DNA of 64,000 nt, taken from positions 179,290 through 243,289 of the forward strand of contig NW_020290004.1 of the NCBI RefSeq assembly GCF_003144195.1. Direction: 5' to 3'. Shown one piece after another: positions 49,001 through 60,309 of this stretch (the stretch's first letter is position 1; every line of letters begins with the position of its first letter). The DNA is from Ceraceosorus guamensis. Its lineage: Eukaryota > Basidiomycota > Exobasidiomycetes > Ceraceosorales > Ceraceosoraceae. The notes beneath the pieces are model-generated. The model saw nothing but the letters and a program-made list of their open reading frames with translations, did not search any database and had not been told where the DNA came from. Made by a program: the position numbers and the translations under genes.

Positions 49001-49059
49001 TTGATTCCATCCGAGGAGAGGCGCGCTTTAAGCTGCTTGAGCTGAGACCCCTTGGCCAT
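46031..49059 (-). CDS. NOP14: Nucleolar complex protein 14 (U3 snoRNP / 90S pre-ribosome)
   Basis: 985-residue protein of the small-subunit processome, needed for 40S subunit maturation and 18S rRNA production with Nop9, Noc4 and Emg1. Two exons on the minus strand: 49059-48397 and 48325-46031. N-terminus MAKGSQLKQLKARLSSDG, then NPFEERITKPKHEVLGR and SGTFIDRRFGEGDANLTPEERALERFTRER, all family hallmarks; LTHYGQSL and acidic stretches follow. After the intron: PDRKKSKYEVMQEVMAKSKLAKLERQ, a strong Nop14 signature, acidic/Ser-rich patches, then the alpha-helical C-terminal half (TFSCPATHEDFLDLLL) and a Lys/Arg-rich end (FDPTRKSSRVFDPDPERAEAAKLRALVKKEKKGA). Diverges from PRP16. Confidence 0.94.
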
Positions 49060-49557
49060 TGCAGCACGGTGTCAGGAATCTGATGATGCTGCCGTGCCTA
49101 TCAGTGTGTGGTGGCGGCAATTATGACTGACGAGTTTGTTTGCCTGGCTGGAGGACTGCACAAAGCACGCAAGGTTGAGTGTCGGAGCGAGCTGATTGTG
49201 AAATGGGGCAAATCGCGATCAGCGAAAAAGCTGGCGAGTGGTGTTTTGGCGGATCGTGGTTGTTGTCATGTATTCAGAATGTCCTGATCCCGTTTGTGGT
49301 TGCTTCCGTTTAGGTTTACAAGGCTGCACTTTCGACTTTTTTTGGTGCGGCAGCTGCGCAGTGCGTGATTCTCGTGCGAGACGCGCGCAAGCCGGAGACA
49401 CCACGATGGGAATTGGCAATTCCTACGCACCAAAATGCTGTAGCCTCCGCTTCCCCAACCCTTACAGACGACCTTCATTCTCGTCAATGCGATGTCGCCA
49501 CCCACTGAGACTTGATTCTGCGACCCCACGTGCTCGCTGCTCCTTCGTCAATACGGA
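49060..49557. promoter_or_regulatory. Bidirectional promoter region NOP14 / PRP16
   Basis: 498 bp between two divergent RNA-processing genes. No ORF or repeat of note. Includes gtggtgttttggcggatcg near 49238 and a T-rich patch (ctttttttgg) at 49337. Confidence 0.5.
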
Positions 49558-52500
49558 ATGGTATCGTTTATCGAGGACGATGTGGCGGAACGGCTAAGTC
49601 AGCTGCTAGGGCTCGGCCAGCCGAACAAACTTCTGGCGAGCAGGGTCATAGCCCTCGCTCGCAGCCTCCCCTCCGAGCAGGCATTCGTGGGCGCTGCGCG
49701 CGGGTTTGGCAAATTCGAGCAGGCAGACCTTGCGGAGCTTAGAGAGAGGATCAGGAAGGCCCCTGTCGACCATGATGCGCAGGCTGTCGATGCGAATTTC
49801 GATGGTCACTCTTCGGCCGCTCGGGAAGACACCAGCTCACGCTTGCAACCCGACGAGCCAAGAAGGGCTGGACTGACTACAAGTAGCAGCGAGGTGAGTC
49901 ATGCGTTCATTTGACGTGAGCGTCAGTTGAAGCTAAAAGATGCGTCTGTGCTGTAGCGACACGTTTTCAAAGCTCCGGCAACACCACGAACGTCAAAGCT
50001 GGGTTTGGACAGGATAGCAGCAGACAAACGCGCTGAAGCCCAAGTGAAGGGACCTAATGGTACAAGTGGCGGCGAAGCTCGGAAAAGAGCACGTCTCGAT
50101 CCGCCGAGCTCCAGCGAATTTCTTGTTCAGGGCTCCGAGACTCCCGTCCCTTCTTTCAAGGTCCCAGCACGGCCCACAGGCGGGTCCGGGGCTGCGCAGC
50201 AGCGCGTTCGGCCTCAAGAAACGCCTAGTCATTCTGGAGGCATCAGCTCTAGCGCACGCGAAGTATTGGAAGCCAGGAAAAGAAGCAGGGCTGAAGGAGT
50301 ATCTGCTGGCAACTCGAGAGACGCAGCAGCAAACAAGCAAGGGCAACGTCTTGAAGACGAGCTGAGGGATAAGCTCAACAGAAATGTCCGCTATCGTAGG
50401 GAACAGCTTGATCCGCGCGATCGGAACGGACGTGGATGGCGTGAGGACTCGAATGGTGGCATAAGCGGCGGAAAAGGCTGGGGAGGTGATGCACCAAGAA
50501 CGAGTCACGGATCCAGCCGGGGGGATTGGGAAGCAACTCCTCGCAGCTCTGCCCCTTTGCCCAACCGATCGTGGGACTCAACGCCACGCAACGATCACTC
50601 ATTTACTCCTCGCACGTCTCGAGGCTGGGAAGCTACACCGAGGCGCAACGGCAGGGAGGAAGACGACGGACGAATGACCCTGGCGGGAAGAGGGTGGGAA
50701 GCGGATGGCGAAGAGTCAGCCGCTTTAGATAGAGACTGGTACAGCATGGACGAAGGTGGAGTTGCAGGCGATGAAGAGACCAACGCTTTCAGCGCATATG
50801 CCGATTTGGAAGCATCCGCTACCGCCGCTGCTTCTGGATCTGGAGGCACCAAGAAGCAGACAGCAAGGCAGGCGGCTAGACAAGCGGAAGCTGATAGGTG
50901 GGAAGATGATCGGTTGGCAGCGTCAGGCATCGGTGGTAGACGAAGGGTAGATTTGGACAGCATGGACGACGAGAGCGAGAGCCGCGTCCATCTGCTAGTA
51001 CACGACCTTCGTCCGCCGTTCCTGGACGGCAAGACTGTCTTCACGCGTCAGCTCGAGCCCGTGAACCCAGTCAGAGACCCGACCTCGGACCTCGCCGTCT
51101 TTAGCCGGAAAGGCTCGAAGCTGGTCAAGGAGAAGAGGGAGCAAAAGGAGAGAGCGAAAGCGGCAGCCAAGATGGCGGCACTTGGAGGCACTGCCCTGGG
51201 GAATGTGCTGGGCGTGAAGGAAGGCGAAGAAAGGGATAGCGCTGGGAACAAGATTCACGAGACGGGCGGTGACGAGGAAGATGCAGAAGGCTACAACCAC
51301 CGAAGCGACAGTCAATTCTCCAAACACCTCAAGAAGAGCGATCAGGGGGCTAGCGCGTTCTCGCGCGGCAAGTCTCTCAAGGACCAAAGGCAGTATCTGC
51401 CCGCTTTTGCCTGTCGAGAAGATCTGATGAGGGTGCTCAGGGAAAACCAAGTCGTGATAGTGGTGGGAGAGACAGGGAGCGGCAAGACGACTCAAGTAGC
51501 TCAATTCCTGCACGAAGAAGGGTACACGCGGCACGGCCTGATCGGATGTACTCAGCCCAGAAGAGTCGCTGCAATGTCCGTTGCGAAGCGAGTGTCGGAA
51601 GAGATGGAGGTGGAGCTCGGCGATCTGGTCGGCTACTCGATCAGGTTCGAGGACTGCACCTCGGAGAGAACGAAGATCAAGTACATGACCGATGGCGTGC
51701 TGCTAAGAGAAAGCTTGAACGACCCCGAGCTGGGAAAGTACAGCGCCATCATCCTTGATGAAGCTCACGAGCGCGGTCTGAGTACCGATATCCTCATGGG
51801 TTTGCTGAAGAAGAGTGAGTGCGGCGCCGAAGCATATCCCAATGCCGCTGCTCGTTGACGACTTTAAGTGCCTCATCAGTCTTGACACGAAGGAGAGACC
51901 TGAAGTTGATTGTCACGTCTGCTACCATGAATGCCGACAAGGTGAGCAGCACTCGGTGTTCTTGGCACTCAAGCTTTTTGAGCTGATCTTGAGGTACGAT
52001 CACGTGCTACGTAGTTCGCTCAATTCTACGGCCATGCTCCGAATTTCACAATTCCTGGACGTACCTTTCCAGTGGACACCTTGTTTTCCAAGTCTCCTTG
52101 TGAAGACTACGTGGACTCAGCGGTCAAGCAGGTCTTAGCTGTGCACGTCGGAGGTGGTGTTGGAGACATGCTTGTCTTCATGACTGGTCAGGAGGATATT
52201 GAGGTGACTTGCGATGTCATCCAGGGTGAGTGTAGAAATGCGGGAAGTGACGCTGGCGTAGGCAAGTTGCTGATGGAGGATCATCACTCCTCACAGAGCG
52301 GCTGTCGCAGCTAGACGATGCCCCACCCCTTCTCGTCCTGCCGATTTATTCTCAGATGCCAGCGGATTTGCAAGCCAAAATCTTCAACCCAGCACCTAAT
52401 GGCGAGAGGAAGGTAATTGTGGCTACAAATGTAGCGGAGACTTCATTGACGGTGGACGGTATCATGTACGTAGTCGACTGCGGCTACTCTAAGCTCAAAG

Positions 52501-54059
52501 TCTACAACCCACGCGTGGGCATGGACAGTCTACAAATCACACCTGTCAGTCAAGCGAATGCAAATCAAAGGTCGGGCAGAGCAGGCAGGACTGGGGCAGG
52601 TACAGCATACAGGCTGTATACCGAGAATGCCTATAGAAACGAGATGTTTCCCAATACGATACCGGAGATACAGCGGACCAATCTTGCCAACACCGTGCTA
52701 TTGCTAAAGTCTCTCGGAGTGAAGAATCTACTGGAGTTCGATTTCATGGATCCTCCACCTCAGGACAACTTGCTTCAGTCTATGTACTCTCTTTGGGTGA
52801 GTTGCCTGCCTGCACCCACAATACGTTCCCTGGATCGGTACTCATGCGTCATTTCTCTACTTCGCAGGTACTTGGTGCTCTGGACAACATCGGCGACCTG
52901 ACGCCCGTTGGCAAGAAGATGGTAAGCTCAATCAACCCGCTTCCGCACGGCTCTAGCTGACACCTCATGCAAACCCACTTTCAGAGCGAGTTTCCGATGG
53001 AGCCATCACTCTCAAAGATTCTTATCGCCAGCGTCGACTTCAAATGCAGCGCGGAGCTGCTTACCATCGTCAGCATGCTCAGCGTGCCATCCGTGTTTTA
53101 TAGACCCAAGGAAAGGCAAGAGGAGTCGGACGCTGCCAGAGAGAAATTCTTTGTATCGGAATCCGACCACTTGACGCTCCTACATTGTTACACTCAATGG
53201 AGACTCAACGGATACAGAGATTCTTGGTGCGCTCAACACTTTCTGCACGGAAAGATCCTAAAGAAAGCCAGAGAGGTTGTGAGTGCAGAGTTTGACCAAC
53301 GGCAGACTGGACGCAATGTGGCTCACAAACTCCTTATCTGACTCGAATTTCTGTGCGCAGCGCACTCAACTCGAGGACATTATGAAGACGCAAAGGCTCG
53401 ATGTCATCTCTTGCGGTACAGACTGGGACACCGTTCGCAAATGCATCGTGACAGGATTCTTCCATCAAGCAGCTCGTGCGAAGGGGATTGGCGAGTACGC
53501 TCACGCCCGAACGGGTATGCCTCTACAGCTGTAAGACTTCCGTTGCGATCGGTGCCAAGTGATCTGCTTCACAATCCTGACATGTATTGATCGCCTATTT
53601 CAGGCACCCAACTTCGAGCTTGATAGGCGCTGGCGTCACGCCTCAATTCTTGGTGTATCACGAAGTGATCCAGACCAGCAAAACCTACATGCACACGTGC
53701 ACTGCCGTCGAGGCAGAGTGGCTGGCCGAACTGTAAGTGGTAGCGCTATGGAATTTGAGCGGCTTCTCGTCTTGTGCTGACGTTCCCACGATCCTTCGGC
53801 TGTCTCGATCGGCAGGGGCTCTGTCTTTTACTCCGTGCGACAGCAAGGAGAGAACACAACGGGAGCACAAAGGCGCTTGGAAGCTCAGCAGTCTCTTTCC
53901 AAGCAAACAGAGCACGAGGCTGGGTTTGCGGCAGCGAGAGCGAAGGTCCTGGAAAGACAGCAGATGGAAGCGAAGAAGGAAGCCTCGGCCACGCCGAGGA
54001 TGCAGATCGCTACACCTGGCGGTGCAACGCCGAGAAGGGGGCGACGCATCGGATTCTGA
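49558..54059 (+). CDS. PRP16: DEAH-box pre-mRNA splicing helicase Prp16
   Basis: 1285-residue spliceosomal ATPase that remodels the spliceosome after the first transesterification. Ten exons: 49558-49893, 49957-51814, 51880-51941, 52015-52225, 52297-52796, 52868-52921, 52985-53278, 53361-53530, 53604-53732, 53816-54059; every phase closes. The ~570-residue N-terminus has charged, RS-like and repeated W-E/D-TP-containing stretches ([34 protein letters not shown]). Helicase core: GETGSGKT (about 616-623), [23 protein letters not shown] near 712, TSATMNADK rebuilt by exon 3, [46 protein letters not shown], then HA2 and OB-fold regions ([46 protein letters not shown]). The N-terminal half is typical of Prp16, not Prp2/Prp22/Prp43. 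Confidence 0.96.
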
Positions 54060-54456
54060 GCCCAACATGATCTTCAGCCGACTCTTTTTCGGACGACGGG
54101 TGGTGTAGTCAAGTCCATTGTTTATTTGCGCCTCTGGGACTTTCATCGCCGTAGAGGTACACCCATTGCAGCCAGGCTTGTTGCGCGCTCCTATTGCCCT
54201 TCGTGACACACGCACTTCCATAGATCCGATCCGATTTAGACCAATGACATGAGTACTTTTCGCTCATATTCTCCGCGCTCAAATCATCTTCGTGGCTCGA
54301 TACCGATCTCTGCACCTACCTTCGCCTTGCACTCGCAGACGACCCAGATCGCACATGAACGGGCAACGGTTGCCGTCTTCCTTGTGCTATGCAGACTGAG
54401 AAATTCATTGATTCCGAGGGAGTTTGGCAACGAGGCACATTCACCGCATATAGCGT
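54060..54456. other. Convergent intergenic spacer
   Basis: 397 bp between the ends of PRP16 and ARPC3. Nothing recognisable. Confidence 0.5.
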
Positions 54457-55330
54457 TCAAGACAGACTCTTGCCCATACTGTGTAGCGACCAAAAAGGCT
54501 GCCGTGAGCCATCTTATTCGCCTGATGATGTGAGCCTTTTGCAATCTGCTGTGTACTCACAAGCGCCTCTTGGTGAAGCTGAGCCACCACTTGCTGGGCT
54601 TGCCGTCCACGTACACCTTCTCGACCAACCTAAGCGATAGTTCTTGCCGCAGCTGAGTGAGATAGGACTTCAGTTGGTCTGCGGAGTGTGGAAGAGAATG
54701 GCTTCAGCGAAAGAATTACCGCAACTCGCTTTCTTGCGCAACTCAAAGCGAGTGGTTGGGCTGAAGCCGAGCGCCTGGGACGTTCACACTGACCTGCTTC
54801 TTGCCTGGTAGCCGGAGCGGAGTAGAGGTTGTTCAAGGGGAAGCCAGCATCGCCTGGAAGGCTAAAGTTGTCCACCGCCAGTGTGGAAAGCTGCTTGATA
54901 GCCTCGTTCTGCGACATGGGCACCCTTGCTGATGCGATTTTGCTCAAGCAGTCAGAGATGTAGAGAATGAGGTAGATGAGAAGCTGCGGAGGACAGGAAC
55001 GATGAAGAGGGGTGAGCTGGTCCTAGCTCTGTGCGCGCCATGCCAAGGCAGGCGAGTACAGCAGATGCAAGGCATAGTTTCAGCGTCGTCGAGCAGCAAA
55101 CACCTCTCACTCACTCGGTCAGCGCCACCTTTGATTTCAAAGTTCCTGAAGAGACAGTTGGCCCTGAACAAGTCGATGGATTCTTCCACGATGTCCATAT
55201 CCTCAGCAGAAGCTTCCAAGGGCATAGGAGGCGCTGGACCACGAATCTTAGTGCGGATAGGCAAGATCGACATGCTCGCTATAGATTGTATGCCTGCATC
55301 TTCGTTGTGAGCGCTGTGATAGGCTGGCAT
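54457..55330 (-). CDS. ARC18: Actin-related protein 2/3 complex subunit 3 (p21-Arc)
   Basis: 181-residue subunit of the Arp2/3 actin nucleator, which drives actin patches and endocytosis. Four exons on the minus strand: 55330-55115, 54983-54794, 54678-54561, 54478-54457. Start MPAYHS, as in all ARPC3 proteins. Blocks: [57 protein letters not shown] across intron 1, FSLPGDAGFPLNNLYSAPATRQEADQLKSYLTQLRQEL across intron 2, and GKPSKWWLSFTKRRFMGKSLS at the end. The last exon has only 22 nt (8 codons with the shared one); it matches the conserved KRxFMNKSLS tail, so it was preferred to an earlier in-frame stop (KRRL) at 54557. Intron 2 uses a gtcagt donor. Confidence 0.93.
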
Positions 55331-55649
55331 CTTGGCGACCTTGACGTGCTGTCGAGTCTCTGAAGGCGGGATAGCTTGGCAAGGAGCGCGGGTCAGATCG
55401 TCAGGCACGCTTGTGGGATCGATGGGCGAATTGCAAGCCAGAAATTGTTGTGCACCTGGGTTCGTAGAGTGGAAGACGTCGGGTTATGAGTGCAAGTCTG
55501 CCGGTGTACTCGCAGAGGTGGTGGAGGTGCAGCGAGGCGAACCAAGCAAGTCGATCGGGTCGTGATGGCGGGAAGCTGGGCGATCGCGCACCAGAGTTGT
55601 GCGGCGACTGCACGCACGGGCATCGGCATGCGGGCAGGCGCGGCGGTGC

Positions 55650-56122
55650 TCTGGCTGCCATCCTCGACATCCTGCTAAATCTGGTCACGTGAGTCAGACT
55701 TTGACGGCCTATATCTCTGCAACGAGAAGCCGTAGGGCAAATCTGATTGCATTTTAGTCACAAAACAGGCAATTTCCTTTCAAAATACGTAAAGACCCAG
55801 GATTTGACAGACTAGCCCCCACCGGCGCCTCACCCAGGGCCAGTGAGGCCTGGGTGGCTGCTCGACATCTTGCGAAATCCAGCCTGGCCCGCTGCTCGAC
55901 ATCCTGCTAAATCTGGTCACGTGAGCCCCCAGCGCCTCACCCAGGGCCAGTGAGGCCTGGGTGGCTGCTCGACATCCTGCGAAATCCAGCCTGGCCCGCT
56001 CCTCGACATCCTGCGAAATCCAGCCTGGCGCGCTGCTCGACATCCTGTCAAATCAGCCCTGGCCCGCTCCTCGACATCCTGCAAAATCCAGCCTGGCGCG
56101 CTGCTCGACATCCTGCAAGCGT
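55650..56122. repeat. Minisatellite B, 34-bp period, two interrupted arrays
   Basis: Unit starts ctcgacatcctgcgaaatcc and ends agcctggcccgctc; spacing between successive ctcgacatc words is exactly 34 bp. One copy near 55663, two at 55862-55910, and five at about 55967-56110 before a truncated end. Each of the first two blocks ends ctaaatctggtcacgtgag. Positions cycle between cccgctc and gcgctg, so there is a 68-bp higher-order alternation in the last array. Confidence 0.85.
55820..55970. repeat. Duplicated block with perfect 8-bp hairpin arms
   Basis: The segment gcctcacccagggccagtga followed by ggcctgggtggctgctcgac occurs twice (about 55827-55865 and 55934-55972). Each carries CACCCAGG and CCTGGGTG arms (55831-55838/55849-55856 and 55938-55945/55956-55963) with a 10-nt loop. 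The copies lie 107 bp apart. Confidence 0.75.
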
Positions 56123-56460
56123 CACTGTCACCGTCACCAGTCACTGTTGCCAGGTGTTGGCGTCACGTGTGCAGTCAGCCGCGAGTCTTGTGGACTCAGA
56201 AATCAAACGATGCGTGAATTCTAAATCAGTTAGAGGTAGCCCCGAAGCTACTTTCTTGACTCACGACTCACCCGTGCCTGCTTCCCCCCAACTGACTCAT
56301 GCTGGACTTGACCGACGACGCTCGCATCCACAATCCACGATCTGCGCCTATGCCATCGCACCACTTGGATGTGTCTGAACTCTTCTAGCAAACAAAGCCA
56401 GACGTTAGTGCTCCAGTGGCTGGCGAGCTGCGGTTCTAGTACGAGAACACCTTTGCCACC

Positions 56461-57783
56461 ATGCCGACTGCTGATGATCCATTCGCCGCTTTAGGCCTGC
56501 CGGTGGGCGCATCAGGTGAGTGACACAACGTCTGGCTGGTTGTCCCGAGCCTCATTCTCGATGAAGTCACACTGACGCTGCCTCGCACTCCCTCGTCGGA
56601 AATTTCAAGAGGCCGACATTCGCGCAGCATACCGAAAGCTCTCGCTCAAGCTGCACCCTGACAAGGCGAGGGACGTGACGCCCGAAGTAGCCTCGGCTCG
56701 CTTTCACGCAATTCAGACGGCGTACGAGGCGCTCCAAGATCCAGTGTATCGAGCTAAAGCTGCATCCATAGCAGAAGCAGAGCGCAAGAAAAATGAGAGG
56801 AGAGGCGCTTATGATGGCAACAGAAAGAGGATGGCTGAGGAGCTGGAGAGGGAAGAACGAGAAGGCTTGAAGAAGAGAAAAGATGTCAAGGATCGCGAGG
56901 AAAGGTTGAGAAGGTTGAAGGAAGAGGGCAAGAGGCTGACAGAAGAGCTGCTCAGGAGCAATGCGTCATCCTCCATGCCTTCCACGCCGGACCCGAAAGG
57001 CGCTGGTGGTGAGGCATCATCCGAGCAGGTGCTGGAACAGCGAGAAGACGAAGATGGCGTGGAGCCTGCGTTAGGTGAGCGTTCAAGAGTAATGCGGCAA
57101 AAAAATTGTCAGATGCATTTGAGGTTCGGCTGACGATGGTCTGCCCTTTTGTCCTCCTTCAGGGCCACTCGACAAGACTGTGAAGCTACGCTTTCCCTCC
57201 CATCAACAATCTCTCCTCGCGGGCTCGTCCGCCAGCTCAGCCTCAAGTGAATCCCTACGTACTCCACTCGCCAGCGCGATGTCGCGTCGCTTCGGCAAGA
57301 TCGAGGCAATTCGATTTCTGCCGCCAAAGGCTTCAAAGAGGCACCCGGAGAGGATACCTAATGAAGCGACAGCTCTCGTATCATTCGCGGGGTTGGAAGA
57401 CGCCATGAAAGCTGTGGACTTGGGTGGGCAGATGAATGCCGCGAATCCCAACGACGAGCAGACCAGGATACTGGAGGATGTTCACATTGGATGGGCTACA
57501 GCGGGTAAAGGGAATGATGGAGAGCCGCCAGCTGCTCGTTTCAGAAGGTCACGGCGTGCAAGGGAGCAGGCCGCTCCACCACGAGGCGCGAATGGCCAAT
57601 ATGCGCGCGGAGAAAGTCTTGTGAGTTTCATTCCGCGTGCCACGGAGACAACTGGGAGCCTCGTCATCTCCGCTAACGCAGCCTGCTTCCCGCACATCGC
57701 AGCCGCCTCCTGATGGCCCCACACCTGAAGATGCAGCGACGTACGAAGCGAATACCCTGGCGAGGCTCATGAGCATGAGCTGA
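56461..57783 (+). CDS. CWF23: J-domain splicing factor (CWF23/DNAJC17)
   Basis: 352-residue nuclear co-chaperone of the DNAJC17/Cwf23 family, associated with the spliceosome. Four exons: 56461-56515, 56610-57074, 57163-57620, 57703-57783. J domain at the N-terminus: DPFAALGLPVGASEADIRAAYRKLSLKLHPDKAR, split by intron 1, with the HPD motif at 34-36, then FHAIQTAYEALQDP. A long charged coiled-coil region follows (residues 75-130). After a Ser-rich linker comes an RRM-like fold: TVKLRFPSHQQ, RRFGKIEAIRFLPPK, EATALVSFAGLEDAMKAVDLGG. The end is PTPEDAATYEANTLARLMSMS. The J domain plus coiled coil plus RRM order identifies the family. Confidence 0.92.
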
Positions 57784-57970
57784 AATGGGACGCGCCAGAT
57801 GCGTAAGCGCGCACAGGCACAGAAGATGCTCGCCCGCGGTAATTTGTCCAGACGAACTCGAATCTTGGAGCACGTCTATGGTTCAATGATGTCCGTTGTA
57901 TTTGTACATTGTTGTTCAGTATAAGCTTCTTGCACAGCATCCGTATTACCAGGCAATTTGGTTTCTGAAA

Positions 57971-59045
57971 TTAGCTTATATCGTTGAGGCCAATCTCTTC
58001 AACTTGTTCCGGTTGGGTTTGATGCAAGTGTAGATCTTCGGTCGTGGGCATTTCAGCTGTGGCGTTGTTGCCCGATGCCGAGGGACTTTTAGGTCTGCTT
58101 CTAGGCGCGACGTCGATTAGAAAGTCAAAAAGGTCCGAACGGCGAATCGCAGCAGAAACGTCTGATCGTGTAATCGTCCTTCGCTTATGAGATGTCGCTT
58201 CCAGGTATGCTCGGCAGGTCAGATCGGATATGAAGACTGCGTAACATGAAGAGCGGAAGGAGGATCTTCGTCAGCAGAGCGGCATCAGAAATTACGTGCG
58301 ACCACATGACCCACCTTCACAAGCGCGGGCAAAGATGATGGGCGCTTCCGCAGAAATCATCTGTCGAACATACAGGGCAATAGGGGTCGTCAATGAGCGC
58401 TCAGGCAAGCACACTCATGTGCAGCCATGGCAGCGCAGACGGAGGATATCCCGCTGCGCAAGAAATTTGGGACGAGCTACGAAAGATGCTCACCTTGATC
58501 TCGTCATCCGCCTTCATCACCTTTTTTATCCTAGCCAGCGGTAGCTGTCCCGGTCCCGGTTTGAATCCATCCGGATTGAAGGAGCAAGGTCCTGCTGCAA
58601 TTCTATCCCCAGCAGAAGCCGGTAAAAGTGGTGCACCCTCCATCTCGGCCCCTTCCTGAGGAAGTCTTTGCTGCAGGGCCAGGCTGCTGCTCTCCACCTC
58701 TACAGCCCTCATCTGCCTCTCCCAAAACCTGTCTTGCCAACTGTTCAAGTCTTCGTTCGTCTTGACCAATGGACCTCCCGACGCGTTGGTCGATGCGCAC
58801 CAAGACCAGTAGGAAGAAGGATCGGCAGAGGTGGACAGCTTGCCGCTTGATGTGCGAGGTTTTGGCTGATTTTGAGCCGCATGCGGAGGGTTGGAAGGTC
58901 CGGCTGCAGTGTTTCTACTAGAGCCTGGAATTGGACTGCCGTGAGGGGATGCCGTTGCTGCTGTAGTGGCACCAGAGGATGCGCCCGACTCCCCAGCCGT
59001 GTATGCAAGCTGTTGACCACTACGCGCCCGCTTCTTGGAAGCCAT
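57971..59045 (-). CDS. HAP5: CCAAT-binding factor subunit C (HAP5/NF-YC)
   Basis: 287-residue histone-fold subunit of the CCAAT-binding complex (Hap2/3/5), which in fungi controls respiration and iron-responsive genes. Three exons on the minus strand: 59045-58494, 58360-58315, 58236-57971. The first ~170 residues are Ser/Ala/Pro-rich with a short helix (SWQDRFWERQMRAVEVE), which could be the fungal Hap4-recruitment region. The histone fold spans exons 1-3: LPLARIKKVMKADDEIKMISAEAPIIFARACEVFISDLTCRAYLEATSHKRRTITRSDVSAAIRRSDLFDFLIDVAP, matching NF-YC. The 46-nt middle exon is required for this fold. The tail is short and polar. Start MASKKRARS. Divergent from RPS20. Confidence 0.95.
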
Positions 59046-59718
59046 AACGGTGCTTCGCTGGAAGCTTGTTCAGTGCCAGAAGGCGCAGCAGCAAGTGGGA
59101 TTGGCGGCGATGAGAGTTGCAAGTGCAAAGTTCATGAATCGGAACGAGGATGTGATGGTATGCTGACACGCTGATCAAGATGTGCACCACAACTCACCAC
59201 TCACGACTGTGACTCTCGACAGCTGAAATCGTGAATCTCTTGGCGCGCGCCCGCGAGATCATCAGATATCCCGCGCGAGTGGAGCGGCCGTCATCGGCCG
59301 AAGGAGGGCGATCAAGCCTTCTTGCTCTCGCAACAGCCACGGTGCGCACTCGGCCTTTGTATAGGTTCACAATCACAAATTGATGCTGCTGTTCACATTG
59401 ACATTTGTAATTATTCCTGTTTGGCTTTTGCAGCTCGTGCAAAAGCTGAGCAAGAAAGAGCGGCACCACAGGACTACTGAACCTCAACATTTCAGCAGCA
59501 AGGTCGAACCAGATGATACAAGCTTGAGCCTAGGGGTGCACCAAGCAAGTTTGCAAACAAGACCTGTCAGCAGGGTGAATCAGAAGCAAGACAGAATTTG
59601 CCTGTGCAGAAAGCAACTTTACTGCTGGAATTGAAGAGTACTGTGAGCTGGTGAGCCAGCAATGTGCACAGTCTGAACAAATGGGTACGCCGACAAGACT
59701 TGTCAGAGCGGCAAACGC

Positions 59719-60058
59719 GTATGCGGACAGCGTTGATCACCGCGACGAACGCATATGCAAACAGCGTTGGTCTCCGCGACGAACGCATATGCAGACGGCG
59801 GTGCTCACCGCGACGAACGCATATGCAAACAGCGCTGGTCTCCGCGACAAACGCATATGCAAACAGCGCTGCTCACCGCGACAAACGGATATGCAGACGA
59901 CGGTGCTCACCGCGACAAACGTGTATGCAGACAGCGGTGCTCTCCGCGACAAACGGATATGCAGACGACGGTGCTCACCGCGACAAACGTGTATGCAGAC
60001 GACGGTGCTCACCGCGACAAACGTGTATGCAGACGACGCTGCTCACCGCAACAAACGT
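59719..60058. repeat. Minisatellite A, ten 34-bp units
   Basis: Ten contiguous units of exactly 34 bp, starting at 59719, 59753, 59787, 59821, 59855, 59889, 59923, 59957, 59991 and 60025, plus a degenerate partial unit. Each begins atatgcagac or a close variant and ends accgcgacaaacg plus one base. Variation is mostly single-base and patterned: the early copies carry gacgaacgc, the later gacaaacgt. Because 34 is not a multiple of three, three copies give one 102-bp period and several frames stay open on both strands; I take it as non-coding. Confidence 0.92.
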
Positions 60059-60071
60059 GTAGGCAGACAAG

Positions 60072-60096
60072 GCGCGGGCGCGGGCGCGGGCGCGGA
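60072..60096. repeat. GGGCGC hexanucleotide run
   Basis: Four tandem copies of gcgggc just after minisatellite A and before the RPS20 E-box. Simple repeat. Confidence 0.8.
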
Positions 60097-60123
60097 TGCA
60101 GCTCAGCTTTCCGTGTTGAGGCG

Positions 60124-60131
60124 CCACGTGG
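60124..60131. promoter_or_regulatory. CCACGTGG palindrome (E-box), RPS20 promoter
   Basis: Exact palindrome 179 bp upstream of the RPS20 start codon; same motif as at the other ribosomal-protein genes of the window. Confidence 0.6.
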
Positions 60132-60309
60132 GTTGTGCGCCACTGCAGCCATCTGCGCGCGAACCCATTCGCAGCTTGACACTCGCATCAGAAGATCCAG
60201 ACTCTAGTCAACGCCAGATGGTAGCCACGCCTCTCACCTCACTACTACACTCGATTCTCCAACTCAAAAAACTTTCGACGGTCAGCGCTGTGACTACACT
60301 TTGTTCAAC

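Larger units (their letters stand above)
55331..56460. other. Divergent region ARPC3 / CWF23 with minisatellite
   Basis: 1.13 kb between divergent start codons. The central part (55650-56120) holds a 34-bp-period minisatellite and a duplicated hairpin block; 55740-55800 is an AT-richer patch (ctgattgcattttagtcac). ORFs on both strands within the repeat are by-products of the repeat. Confidence 0.6.
59046..60309. promoter_or_regulatory. Divergent region HAP5 / RPS20 with minisatellite and E-box
   Basis: 1.26 kb between divergent starts. From HAP5 outward: CACGACTGTGACTC words (59195-59235), an unremarkable stretch, the 34-bp minisatellite (59719-60058), a GGGCGC run (60072-60095), and CCACGTGG at 60124-60131, 179 bp before the RPS20 ATG. 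The core RPS20 promoter is therefore probably 60100-60300. Confidence 0.6.

Noticed and set aside
54557-54561. Early in-frame stop ending ARPC3 at KRRL
   Set aside because: A perfect gtgagt donor and a downstream exon restore the conserved FMGKSLS tail.
55780-56144. Minus- and plus-strand ORFs with repeated DVEERARxDF segments
   Set aside because: Direct translation of minisatellite B; no start context, splice support or family.
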